A stretch of 49,894 bases of DNA. Source: Candidatus Thalassarchaeaceae archaeon. GTDB lineage: Archaea; Thermoplasmatota; Poseidoniia; Poseidoniales; Thalassarchaeaceae. The position numbers were made by a program, and so were the translations under genes. Numbering within the stretch: position 1 is the first letter of the stretch; every line of letters starts with the position of its first letter. The notes beneath the pieces are model-generated. The model did no database searches, was not told where the DNA came from, and saw only the letters and a program-made list of their open reading frames with translations. Shown piece after piece: positions 18,079 to 26,929 of the stretch. The stretch is from contig JASMLH010000008.1 in assembly GCA_030748775.1 (NCBI GenBank), positions 1 to 49,894 of the forward strand, read 5' to 3'.

Positions 18079-20934
18079 CTACAAGAAAGCGATTCCGGGC
18101 TCGAGGGGGAATGATATTCTTGCCTTCCCTCCTACGTCCTCTCCTTGGCCTACTCTGTAGACCTCAACTGTGTTAACCCCAAGGGATGCGGCAATGAAAT
18201 CGGCATTTTCCTGGATTACTGCCTTCTCATCGAGACCGCCTGAAATCAGAGACTTCTGGCCGTCTGACCAGGAGTGGATGCGTCCTCGCTTCTTCTTGCT
18301 TCCAGTAGTTATTGACTGCCAAGTCTGGAAAACGTCTCCCCGCTTCGACTCGTCCTGGAAGATCTCTAGAGTCTGCACGTGAGACTGGCCTTGTGTCTTG
18401 AAGTCGAAGCCCTCGAGATTCAGCCTGATTGCGTCTCTCGCCATGTCGGTCTTCCACTTTGCTGCAGTCTGAATGACTGCTCGAGTGATTTCCTTCTCCG
18501 AATGCCTTTCAGCAAGGGATCTGAGATTTCTTCCACTGGTGATTAGGTCCCTGATGTATGCCTCGCGGGCTATCGCTGAATCGCTCCCGGAAGTCAGTTG
18601 CACCGGTTCCAAGATATGGCTTGCAAGCAAGCCGTCACCATCCAATTTGAGCCAGAACTCCTCTGCTATGTGCGGCGTGGCGGGAGCCAGCATGGGAATC
18701 CAACCCTCTAGGAAATGCCTTGCAGTTTTGGGGTCGCAACCACCTCTACGCAGGTACCAGCTCCAGTCTGATAGCATCTCGAAGTGACTAATCATCACCC
18801 CTTCTCGGAGGCTGACATCTGACATTGCTTCAGTCCAAGATGTTTGGTTTCTACTCAATTTTGCCATTAGCCATTCATCCATCTCCGAAGGGCTTCCATC
18901 AAGGGTGATTGCTTGAACGACGGCATCAATAATCGAGGAAATCTGACGGTTGTTTGCCTCTAGAGCGCTGTCTGACCAATCCATGCCTGCTTCTGGGTTT
19001 GCCCCGAACAGTATGAACAAGCGTACAGTGTCGGCCCCGAACTTGGAGACCATCTCCTCAGGGCTAACGGTATTTCCCAATGATTTACTCATCTTAGCGT
19101 TGCGTGACGACAGAGAAGAGCCGCAAGTGGGGCAGTCGGTCCCAAAATTGTCTATGTGATACTCGGAGTTGCATTTTTCGCAATATGGAGCGGGTGCGTT
19201 GAGCATTCCCTGGCACACCAGCCTTCCGAAGGGTTCTCCAACCGAGTTCATCCCTGCATCTCTGGTGAACTTGGTGAAGAATCGGGCATATAGCAGGTGC
19301 ATCACTGCGTGTTCGATTCCTCCGATGTAGAGGTCCACTCCACCCTCCATCCAGTAATCCACTGATGCCCTATCGAAGGGCTGTGATTCGTTGCTGGCAT
19401 CGCAAAATCGCATGAAATACCAAGAGGAGTCGAAGAATGTGTCCATTGTGTCGGTTTCTCGCTTGGCATTCCCTCCGCATACTGGGCATGCAACATCGAT
19501 GAATTGTCGATGAGAGGCAAGCGGATTGCCACTCTGCTCCTCACTGAAGACCACGTCCAGTGGGAGTTCGACAGGGAGTTCGTCCTTTGGAACTGGAACT
19601 ATTCCGCATGATTCGCAATGTATCATGGGAATCGGGGTCCCCCAGAATCGCTGTCTACTTAGAAGCCAGTCCTTGAGACGGTACTCGACCGTTCCGTGAC
19701 CTGCTCCGGAATCCTCGAGTGCCTCAATAACTGCGTTCATGGCATCCTCTCCCGATAGTCCGTCGAACCCATCTTTCGAGGAGTTGACCATATGCCCATA
19801 TCCCTCAAATGCCTCTGTCAAAGGTGAGTTCGGATCGTCTCCTGAGCCCTTTGTCAAGACTCTTCTAATTTCCAAGTCGTATGCCTTTGCGAAGTCAAAA
19901 TCTCGCTGATCGTGCCCGGGTACTGCCATTACTGCTCCAGTCCCGTAAGAGGCTACGACGAAGTTGCCTGCGTAGATCGGTACCTCTTCCCCATTCATCG
20001 GGTTGATTGCGTTTCTACCAAGGAAGACTCCCTTCTTTTCCTTGAGCATGTTAATCCTCTCAAACTCTGACATCTTCGCACACTCGTCCCTCAGTTCGCT
20101 CCAACCCTCTTCCCACTGGGTGCCTTCACAAATCTCCTCACAAAGAGGGTGTTCGGGTGAGAGGGTGACGAAGGTGACTCCGAAGATGGTATCTGGACGG
20201 GTTGTGAAAGCCCCTATCACTGAGTCGGAACCAACAACAGGGAAGTCGATATGAGCCCCGTGGGAACGGCCAATCCAGTTTCTCTGCATAGCCTTGACAT
20301 TCTCCGGGAATGAGATGTTGTCAAGCTCGTCAAGAAGCTCGTCTGAGTACTCTGTCATTTTGAGGAACCACTGTGCCATGTCTCTCTGGACCACTTCTAG
20401 TCCACACCTCCAACATCTGTTGTTCTTCACCTGCTCATTGGCGAGGACAGTGTCGCAATCGGTGCACCAGTTGACTGGGGCCATCCTTCTCTCGACCAGC
20501 CCGCGTTCGTTTAGAGTGAGGAACATCTCTTGGTTCCACTTGTAGTAATCAACGTCAGAGGTGGCCAGGAAGCGCCGCCAGTCGTAAGAGTAGCCCATCC
20601 TCTCCTGGTCTGAGCGGATGCTGGAGATGTTGCTATGTGTGACGTCGTGGGGGTGTCCGCCTTCCTTCTTCGCTGCATTTTCTGCGGGCATCCCGAATGA
20701 GTCGTAACCCATCGGATATAGGACGTTCTTTCCCATCAGTCGTTGAAATCGGGCCATGGCATCACCGATCGAATAGTTCCTGACATGCCCCATGTGCATG
20801 TGGCCAGAGGGATATGGGAACATCTCCAAGCAGTAGAATTTGGGCTTGGAGCTGTCTGACTCAACCTCGAAAACTCCAGAGTCGTCCCAGGCCTTCTGCC
20901 ACCTGGTCTCAAGTTCCTGAGCATCGTATGCCAT
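18079..20934 (-). CDS. leuS: Leucyl-tRNA synthetase, bacterial type
   Basis: YPSGHMHMGHVRNYSIGDAMARF, GYDSFGMPAENAA, TRPDTIFGVTFVTLSPEH, KMSKSLGNTVSPEEM; likely start MAYDAQELETRWQ (20934). Confidence 0.96.
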   Translation of the reverse strand: MAYDAQELETRWQKAWDDSGVFEVESDSSKPKFYCLEMFPYPSGHMHMGHVRNYSIGDAMARFQRLMGKNVLYPMGYDSFGMPAENAAKKEGGHPHDVTHSNISSIRSDQERMGYSYDWRRFLATSDVDYYKWNQEMFLTLNERGLVERRMAPVNWCTDCDTVLANEQVKNNRCWRCGLEVVQRDMAQWFLKMTEYSDELLDELDNISFPENVKAMQRNWIGRSHGAHIDFPVVGSDSVIGAFTTRPDTIFGVTFVTLSPEHPLCEEICEGTQWEEGWSELRDECAKMSEFERINMLKEKKGVFLGRNAINPMNGEEVPIYAGNFVVASYGTGAVMAVPGHDQRDFDFAKAYDLEIRRVLTKGSGDDPNSPLTEAFEGYGHMVNSSKDGFDGLSGEDAMNAVIEALEDSGAGHGTVEYRLKDWLLSRQRFWGTPIPMIHCESCGIVPVPKDELPVELPLDVVFSEEQSGNPLASHRQFIDVACPVCGGNAKRETDTMDTFFDSSWYFMRFCDASNESQPFDRASVDYWMEGGVDLYIGGIEHAVMHLLYARFFTKFTRDAGMNSVGEPFGRLVCQGMLNAPAPYCEKCNSEYHIDNFGTDCPTCGSSLSSRNAKMSKSLGNTVSPEEMVSKFGADTVRLFILFGANPEAGMDWSDSALEANNRQISSIIDAVVQAITLDGSPSEMDEWLMAKLSRNQTSWTEAMSDVSLREGVMISHFEMLSDWSWYLRRGGCDPKTARHFLEGWIPMLAPATPHIAEEFWLKLDGDGLLASHILEPVQLTSGSDSAIAREAYIRDLITSGRNLRSLAERHSEKEITRAVIQTAAKWKTDMARDAIRLNLEGFDFKTQGQSHVQTLEIFQDESKRGDVFQTWQSITTGSKKKRGRIHSWSDGQKSLISGGLDEKAVIQENADFIAASLGVNTVEVYRVGQGEDVGGKARISFPLEPGIAFL

Positions 20935-20957
20935 TTCTTCACTCCCAGTAAGCTTAG

Positions 20958-20978
20958 CAGGGAGCGTTAGGCTCCCTG
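20958..20978. repeat. Perfect inverted repeat in the leuS 5' region
   Basis: CAGGGAGC-GTTAG-GCTCCCTG, 8-bp stem/5-nt loop. Confidence 0.7.
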
Positions 20979-21000
20979 CAGAAGCAGTAGGCAAGGGGAA

Positions 21001-21057
21001 AGCCCGCCTAGCAGGGTCTGTGAAGCGGGCATTCGTGCCACGTGCCGACGGCGGGCT
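21001..21057. repeat. Competing inverted repeats upstream of leuS
   Basis: AGCCCGCC (21001-21008) is complementary to GGCGGGCT (21050-21057, 8 bp) and, through GCCCGC, to GCGGGC (21025-21030, 6 bp). Confidence 0.6.
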
Positions 21058-21113
21058 ACCTCGATTTGAATCATCCCCCCTCGATGTGGCAACTTGGAAT
21101 ATTCCCTTGCACT

Positions 21114-21854
21114 ATGACTTTGTTTGGTGGCCTACTCGACGAGAGTATGCTATCCGATGGTGAGTTCCATGTTTCCATTTGGGAAGATGGGGTGGAGGTC
21201 TGGGTGACACAGATGGGGAACCTGATGAATATGAACACAGCCTTCGTAGATAGGATCAATGGGGTGGTTGCAATTATCGATCCATTTGATGCAGAAAAAT
21301 GGATTAAGAAGCTCGAGGAGGAGGGTTTGAAGCCGACTCATCTTCTCTACACCCATACTCATAGAGACCATGCTGCAGGCTTTCCAGGGATGATTAAGAG
21401 ATTCCCAAATCTAGAAGTTTTGGGTCACGAAGAAGCGAAGGTGCCTAGCCTACTTGGCCATGTGGTCTTCAGGAAGGTGGATTTCACAGAAACCTGGGAT
21501 TGCCTTCCGAATGAAAGTGTGGGGTGGTCGGCCGGGGCAATAAATCTAGAGATCACTCACTCACCGGGACACGCTCCGGGACATGTCACCATTCATGGAC
21601 ATGGGGTCTATCATGCTGGAGATCTCCTATTCGTGAGGAGCGCGGGAAGGGTTGACTTGCCTGGAGGAGACCCGCAAGCAATGCAAAGGAGCCTGATAAG
21701 GGCGAAGGAGATCCTAAGTAGCCTAGATCAGGATTGGAGGCTGATTCCAGGCCATAGGTACGACTCCCATGGAGGCACGACCCCTGACTGGATCAGCGTT
21801 GGAGATGCTCTGAAGTTCAACTACTTCCTTGCAAATATCACAATGATTGACTAG
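21114..21854 (+). CDS. MBL-fold metallohydrolase
   Basis: ORF 21042..21854; LLYTHTHRDHAAGFPGM (HxHxDH), THSPGHAPGHVTIHG, YHAGDLLF, IPGHRYDSHGG; start could be 21042, 21114 or 21147. Confidence 0.88.
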   Translation: MTLFGGLLDESMLSDGEFHVSIWEDGVEVWVTQMGNLMNMNTAFVDRINGVVAIIDPFDAEKWIKKLEEEGLKPTHLLYTHTHRDHAAGFPGMIKRFPNLEVLGHEEAKVPSLLGHVVFRKVDFTETWDCLPNESVGWSAGAINLEITHSPGHAPGHVTIHGHGVYHAGDLLFVRSAGRVDLPGGDPQAMQRSLIRAKEILSSLDQDWRLIPGHRYDSHGGTTPDWISVGDALKFNYFLANITMID

Positions 21855-22340
21855 TTATCTTCTAATCAGTCGGCGGACTAGAGAACTCTCTTGTTCCAGC
21901 GAATTGTCCGGTTTCTCCCTAGTCTTCTTCATTGCATTGATTGGAATCCAGTCATCGGGAATCATCCTCCACGGGGTTACTCTTGCCATTATGCCTAGGA
22001 GAATCTGACTCCCAGGAATCATGAAGACCCTTAGCGGGGGGACTACGACGCTCAGTGCAGCCAGATCTTTACGGGCATCGATCTTCTTTTTCTTGCTGAC
22101 CTTCCTCCCGATGAGGATGTTAGCAAGTGTTCCTGCTGTGTCTTTGAAGTGCTCTGCCCCTATCTTCGAGCTGTCCCAAGCCTTCTCTATGGCCTGCCCC
22201 CACTTACCTGGCTCCTTCGCCACCTCCTTGATGTCTTCTTGGGAGTTGTCAGGTAGGCGTCTGTATGCGGCAGCGGCCCCTGTCGCGACCCATGGGAGCC
22301 ATCGAACCATAAATCGAACCGAGTTTCCGACCCTACCCAT
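21855..22340 (-). CDS. Small LETM1-like membrane protein (tentative)
   Basis: ARKDLAALSVVVPPLRVFMIPGSQILLGIMARVTPWRMIPDDWIP resembles the LETM1 'kDl..lvPf.vfiivPf.e.llp...k.fPnmLPs' pattern. Confidence 0.45.
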   Translation of the reverse strand: MGRVGNSVRFMVRWLPWVATGAAAAYRRLPDNSQEDIKEVAKEPGKWGQAIEKAWDSSKIGAEHFKDTAGTLANILIGRKVSKKKKIDARKDLAALSVVVPPLRVFMIPGSQILLGIMARVTPWRMIPDDWIPINAMKKTREKPDNSLEQESSLVRRLIRR

Positions 22341-22344
22341 ATTA

Positions 22345-25002
22345 TCACGCTGTCTTGTCCGTTCTTTCGAACGATACTCCCCTTTCCTTGCCTACCTTCA
22401 TTACGGTTCCAGGAGGTATTTCCCCCTCTTGCTCTAGGGCAGATAGGGCCGCAATCACAATGCTGTTGGTGTCTATCTCGAAGAACGAACGCAGTGCTTC
22501 CCTCGAGTCTGACCGTCCGAAGCCGTCGGTTCCAAGGACCACAAAACGCCCACCAACCCAGCGCTGAATCATCTCTGGAACGGCGGCGATATAGTCAGAA
22601 GTAGCTATTGTTGGCGTGCTGTCACCAAAGCACTCTGATACGTACGACTTTGTGGGTTTCTCCGGATTTAAGCGTGTCTTCCTCTCTGATTCAAGACCCT
22701 TCCTCCTCAACTCCCCATAGGAGGTAACAGACCAGACCTCGGAGCTTATTCCATGTTCTTTTTCCAAAATCGATGCAGCCTCGAGGACGTACTTCAGAAT
22801 AGGTCCTGATCCGAGCATCCGCACCTTGGTACTCCCGTCTCCCATCTCTCGGAGAAGGTAGGCTCCGCTAACTATTCCCTCTTCAGAACCATCTGGCTTA
22901 GGCATCTGCTGCTGGTTCTCGTTGTACAGCATCACGTAGTGGAACACATCGAGGTTCTGAGACCACATCTCGTCCATTCCATGCCTGATGATAGTGGATA
23001 GCTCGTATGCGTAGGCTGGATCCCAAGCACGGCAGTGCGGGACCGTTGAGGCCATCAGTAGGCTGTGCCCATCCTGGTGCTGCAGACCCTCTCCATTGAG
23101 TGTCGTCCTACCAGCAGTGGCGCCCATCAAGAAGCCCCTGGCCCTAGCATCGGCAGCGCTCCAAATTTGGTCTCCAACACGTTGGAATCCGAACATTGAG
23201 TAGAACGTGTAGAAGGGCATCGTTGGAGCTCTGGCATGGGAGTATGATGTGGCGCTAGCAATCCATGAAGCTATTGCTCCAGCCTCTGAGATTCCCTCTT
23301 GGAGCACCTGGCCGGATTCTGACTCCTTGTACCTCAACAGCATTGTGTGATCGACAGGAGTGTACTTCTGCCCCTTGGAGGCAAAGATCTCGAACTCGCT
23401 GAAGAGAGGATCCATTCCGAACGTACGACCCTCGTCAGGGATGATGGGAACTATCTTTTCGCCGATTCCGGACTTCAAGAGATTCCGGAGTAGTCTCACG
23501 AATGCCATAGTAGTCGAGACCTCTTGGCCCTCGGGGGTTCCCTGATCAAAGGAAGAGTAGATTTCCATCCCTGGGAGTTCAAAATCGATATTTATTGGGT
23601 TTCTAGACGGAAGTTTCCCTCCTAGATTCTGCCTTCTCTCAAGCAAGTAGGCTATCTCTTCGGAGTCCTCATCTGGTGAGTAGAATGGATCATCCTGGAG
23701 TCTCGAGTCATCTATTGGTAGGTTGAGGGCGTTCCTGTAGGATACAAGATCGTCGATTTCCATCTTCTTCTTCTGATGTGTCGAGTTCCTTCCCTCGAAG
23801 GAGTCGATTCCCCAGCCCTTTACGGTGTGAGCCAGAATTACTGCGGGGCCTTCTGCTTGTAGGGCTGCATTGTACGCAGCGAAGACCTTGATTGGGTCGT
23901 GTCCTCCCCTGGTCAGGCCTTCAATGTCCTCATCCGATAGAGAGTTCCCCAGCTCCTCCAATGTTTCACTGCCGGAGAACAATTCAATTCTGAAATCGGA
24001 TGTGGGCAGTGTACTAAGGCGTTGCCAGTCTCCATCGGTTATCTCCTCGAATCTAGAGAGTAGTTCTCCTCCTGTGTCCCTTCGTAGGACCTTGTCCCAA
24101 CCTGATCCCCAGATGACTTTGATTACTGTCCATCCGGCCCCTCTGTAAAGTCCCTCAAGTTCCTGGATGATCTTGGCGTTTCCTCTTACGGGCCCGTCCA
24201 GGCGCTGGAGGTTGCAGTTCACTACCACGACTAGATTGTCTAGATTCTCCCGTCCTGCCACGGCTATCGACGCAATCGCCTCAGGCTCATCCATCTCTCC
24301 GTCTCCCAGGAATGCGAACACCCTGCTTTCCGACGTATCGGCTAGGCCCCTTTTGTGAAGGTACTTCCAGAATCTGGCCTGCATCACTGCTCCTAGTGGT
24401 CCTAATCCCATTGAAACAGTGGGGTACTCCCAGAAATCACTCATCAGACGAGGATGCGGGTATGAAGAGAGGCCATCTTCAAACGCCTCCTGCCTGAAGT
24501 TTGAGATCTGCTCCCTCGAAATCCTACCCTCTAGGAAAGCTCTAGCATAAATCCCAGGACTAGCGTGTCCCTGAACATATACCGCGTCCCCTATTCCGTT
24601 GTGCTCCTTACCTCTGAAGACATGATTGAAGCCAACTTCGTACAGCGTGGAGCTAGACGCGTAAGTGGAAATATGTCCTCCAATTCCGTCCACCCTTCTA
24701 TTTGCATCGGACACTATCAATGCCGCGTTCCATAGGATTGAATTCTGTATGGACATCTCAATAGTGAGATTTCCCGGATATGGGGGCTGCTGTTCAAGTG
24801 ATATGGAGTTCAAGTAAGGCGTTCTCGATGGAGGCCTGATAGGGACATTCAGAGAACTGGCTTCCGCCATCAGCTCTTGGAGTAGCAACCTGGCTCTTTC
24901 CACGCCTTGTGAAGATACTACAGAACGCAGCGCCTCCAACCACTCGCCTGTCTCCTCTGGGTCGGCGTCCGGGAGTCTCTGGCGTGGTTCTGGAGGGGTC
25001 AT
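22345..25002 (-). CDS. aceE: Pyruvate dehydrogenase E1 component, homodimeric (AceE) type
   Basis: GHASPGIYARAFLEGR, GDGEMDEPEAIASIAVAGRENLDNLVVVVNCNLQRLDGPVRGNAKIIQELEG, GEGLQHQDGHS; likely start MTPPEPRQ (25002). Confidence 0.95.
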   Translation of the reverse strand: MTPPEPRQRLPDADPEETGEWLEALRSVVSSQGVERARLLLQELMAEASSLNVPIRPPSRTPYLNSISLEQQPPYPGNLTIEMSIQNSILWNAALIVSDANRRVDGIGGHISTYASSSTLYEVGFNHVFRGKEHNGIGDAVYVQGHASPGIYARAFLEGRISREQISNFRQEAFEDGLSSYPHPRLMSDFWEYPTVSMGLGPLGAVMQARFWKYLHKRGLADTSESRVFAFLGDGEMDEPEAIASIAVAGRENLDNLVVVVNCNLQRLDGPVRGNAKIIQELEGLYRGAGWTVIKVIWGSGWDKVLRRDTGGELLSRFEEITDGDWQRLSTLPTSDFRIELFSGSETLEELGNSLSDEDIEGLTRGGHDPIKVFAAYNAALQAEGPAVILAHTVKGWGIDSFEGRNSTHQKKKMEIDDLVSYRNALNLPIDDSRLQDDPFYSPDEDSEEIAYLLERRQNLGGKLPSRNPINIDFELPGMEIYSSFDQGTPEGQEVSTTMAFVRLLRNLLKSGIGEKIVPIIPDEGRTFGMDPLFSEFEIFASKGQKYTPVDHTMLLRYKESESGQVLQEGISEAGAIASWIASATSYSHARAPTMPFYTFYSMFGFQRVGDQIWSAADARARGFLMGATAGRTTLNGEGLQHQDGHSLLMASTVPHCRAWDPAYAYELSTIIRHGMDEMWSQNLDVFHYVMLYNENQQQMPKPDGSEEGIVSGAYLLREMGDGSTKVRMLGSGPILKYVLEAASILEKEHGISSEVWSVTSYGELRRKGLESERKTRLNPEKPTKSYVSECFGDSTPTIATSDYIAAVPEMIQRWVGGRFVVLGTDGFGRSDSREALRSFFEIDTNSIVIAALSALEQEGEIPPGTVMKVGKERGVSFERTDKTA

Positions 25003-25076
25003 GGAGTCACAACTGCCGTTTGGGGCAGAATATCCAGTCGAGGCGTGTTTATTGAATGGGTCGTCGGGTGTGCTTC

Positions 25077-25688
25077 TCAAGTAGGCCCTAGTCCCGGACC
25101 GACCTGAATTACGTGGCATTCATGAAGGGTCCGAATTCCTGCGACTGTGATAGCCACATCTCCTGAAACACTTCGCTGGCCACCCCAGTTCCGAACCGCA
25201 CGCAAAACTGTGTTCTTCCCTGGCAAATTATTGGGATCGACCTTCAGTTCTACATTAGCCCTGTCTACCTTTCCAAGCCAGTGGAGTACTGCATCGATGC
25301 TCTTCCTGGCGATTCCATGCCGTTGTTCCGAGCTCCTAACCCAGTATCCCAAATTCCAGTCGGCATCTTCCGATCTTGTTACTCTGTCGAATCCTACGAG
25401 ACCTAGGATGTATCCATCCCATGGCCTCACCATAGACCAATGGTGAAGCAAGCCGGCTCTACCTTTGCGCTCGGTGTCTTCGATAAAATCCCGAATTTGC
25501 GGTTTGGCGTCCTTATCGGGATTTATCCATGGCATTGCCTTGATTACATCAGGCCAAGTCTCTTCGAAGGCCTCGATGATTTCTGAGACGTGAGACATTG
25601 ATGCGGGCCTTAGGATCAGTCCCTCGTCTATTTGGATTGATGACGTTGCCCTCCTGGTCATGTTTCTCTGGGGTTGGCTGCGTCGCAT
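25077..25688 (-). CDS. GNAT family N-acetyltransferase (RimJ/RimL-like)
   Basis: LILRPASMSHVSEIIEAFEETWPDVIKAMPW...LGYWVRSSEQRHGIARKSIDAVLHW...ELKVDPNNLPGKNTVLR. Confidence 0.85.
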   Translation of the reverse strand: MRRSQPQRNMTRRATSSIQIDEGLILRPASMSHVSEIIEAFEETWPDVIKAMPWINPDKDAKPQIRDFIEDTERKGRAGLLHHWSMVRPWDGYILGLVGFDRVTRSEDADWNLGYWVRSSEQRHGIARKSIDAVLHWLGKVDRANVELKVDPNNLPGKNTVLRAVRNWGGQRSVSGDVAITVAGIRTLHECHVIQVGPGLGPT

Positions 25689-25713
25689 CAGCCCTGCGGT
25701 AGAGACTCTTTGG

Positions 25714-26859
25714 TTAAGAACTAAGTTTTTCCCGGGCCTTTGCAATATCTTGATCCTCTGGGTATGCTTCACTTGCTGATTCGATCATGCCAATTGCCTC
25801 CCTGTTCCTTCCTATTGACATGAGTAGCCGTCCGACTGAGTACGCCAATGATGTGCGCTTACCCAGATGGGGGCCGACCTCATCAAGAAGGACTGTTGCT
25901 TCCGCCGTGTTCTGTTCCTTGGCAGCTCTAATAGCGGCCTGAAGTTGTCTGTAGATGTCCGCAGCCGGCCACTCTTCCTGCTGATGCCACGGCCAGAATG
26001 TCCTGTCTTCTTCGGTTTCTAAATCATTGACTGCTGGGGGATTGGGTTCTGGTAGATCCATCGGTGCTGGAGGGAGGGGGGGAGGCATGGCTTCCTCGAC
26101 CTTGGAAACTGGTGCCGAAGCGATTCTCGGGATTGGCAGGTCTACCGGTGCCGGTGGGATAGGGGGCAGGGCATCTTGTTCCGGTGATGTTGCTTCAGTC
26201 GGCTCCTCGAGGGTATTGTCCCCAAACGCAAATTCTGCCTCAAACTCATCCACCTTCCCATCTCCGTCGAAATCAGCTGGGTCTGAAACTGGCAGGCCAC
26301 CCGATGGCTCTGGCCAACCGTTTGAATCCGGAACTTCGCTAGCAGAAACCACCTCGACATTATCTGGAGTATCCGCAGTGGGCTGGATGAGTTCCACAGT
26401 TTGCACCTCCAGGGAATCATCAGTCTCTGGATCCTCTTTTTCATCGGGAATTTCGAATTTTTGAACAAATTCGGGGATGTCGGCTGCAGTGAGTTCGTAT
26501 TCTTCTTCCTCTGGTTCTTGACTTGTGATTATTGATTCAAAAGCTGGGGCGCTGGTCAGAACTATCTGTTCATCTTCCCCGTATTGTTCAACATCGATAG
26601 TGACATCATCCATCGAGAATGCTGTGGGAATGTGCTCCTCTTCACTATCCTCTTTCTCGATTTCACTCATTAGTTGGTCAAGAAGGTCAGAAGATTCACT
26701 GTCTTCTAGTCCCGGGTCTTGTTCGAAAGCGGCTTTGTCAAGTTGATAGTAGCACCTAGTGCATACCCTGGTTCCTTCCTGGTTCCTATGCTGGCATGAT
26801 GGGCATGGAACCCCAAGATTCTGATTGCTGCGCCATGACTTGAATTTATCGAAGACCAA
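25714..26859 (-). CDS. Zinc-ribbon + acidic linker + EF-hand-like + proline-rich repeats + TPR-like C-terminus protein
   Basis: CPSCQHRNQEGTRVCTRC zinc ribbon; DFDGDGKVDEFEAEF EF-hand-like; repeated PPIPPAPVDLPIP / PPLPPAPMDLPEP; C-terminal helical repeat. ORF extends to 27024; start uncertain. Confidence 0.65.
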   Translation of the reverse strand: MVFDKFKSWRSNQNLGVPCPSCQHRNQEGTRVCTRCYYQLDKAAFEQDPGLEDSESSDLLDQLMSEIEKEDSEEEHIPTAFSMDDVTIDVEQYGEDEQIVLTSAPAFESIITSQEPEEEEYELTAADIPEFVQKFEIPDEKEDPETDDSLEVQTVELIQPTADTPDNVEVVSASEVPDSNGWPEPSGGLPVSDPADFDGDGKVDEFEAEFAFGDNTLEEPTEATSPEQDALPPIPPAPVDLPIPRIASAPVSKVEEAMPPPLPPAPMDLPEPNPPAVNDLETEEDRTFWPWHQQEEWPAADIYRQLQAAIRAAKEQNTAEATVLLDEVGPHLGKRTSLAYSVGRLLMSIGRNREAIGMIESASEAYPEDQDIAKAREKLSS

Positions 26860-26929
26860 GTCCCAACCCCCTCGGACGTCCTGCTCGGTGGAACCCCGCG
26901 TATAACTATCACCCGAATTAGTAGAGGGC

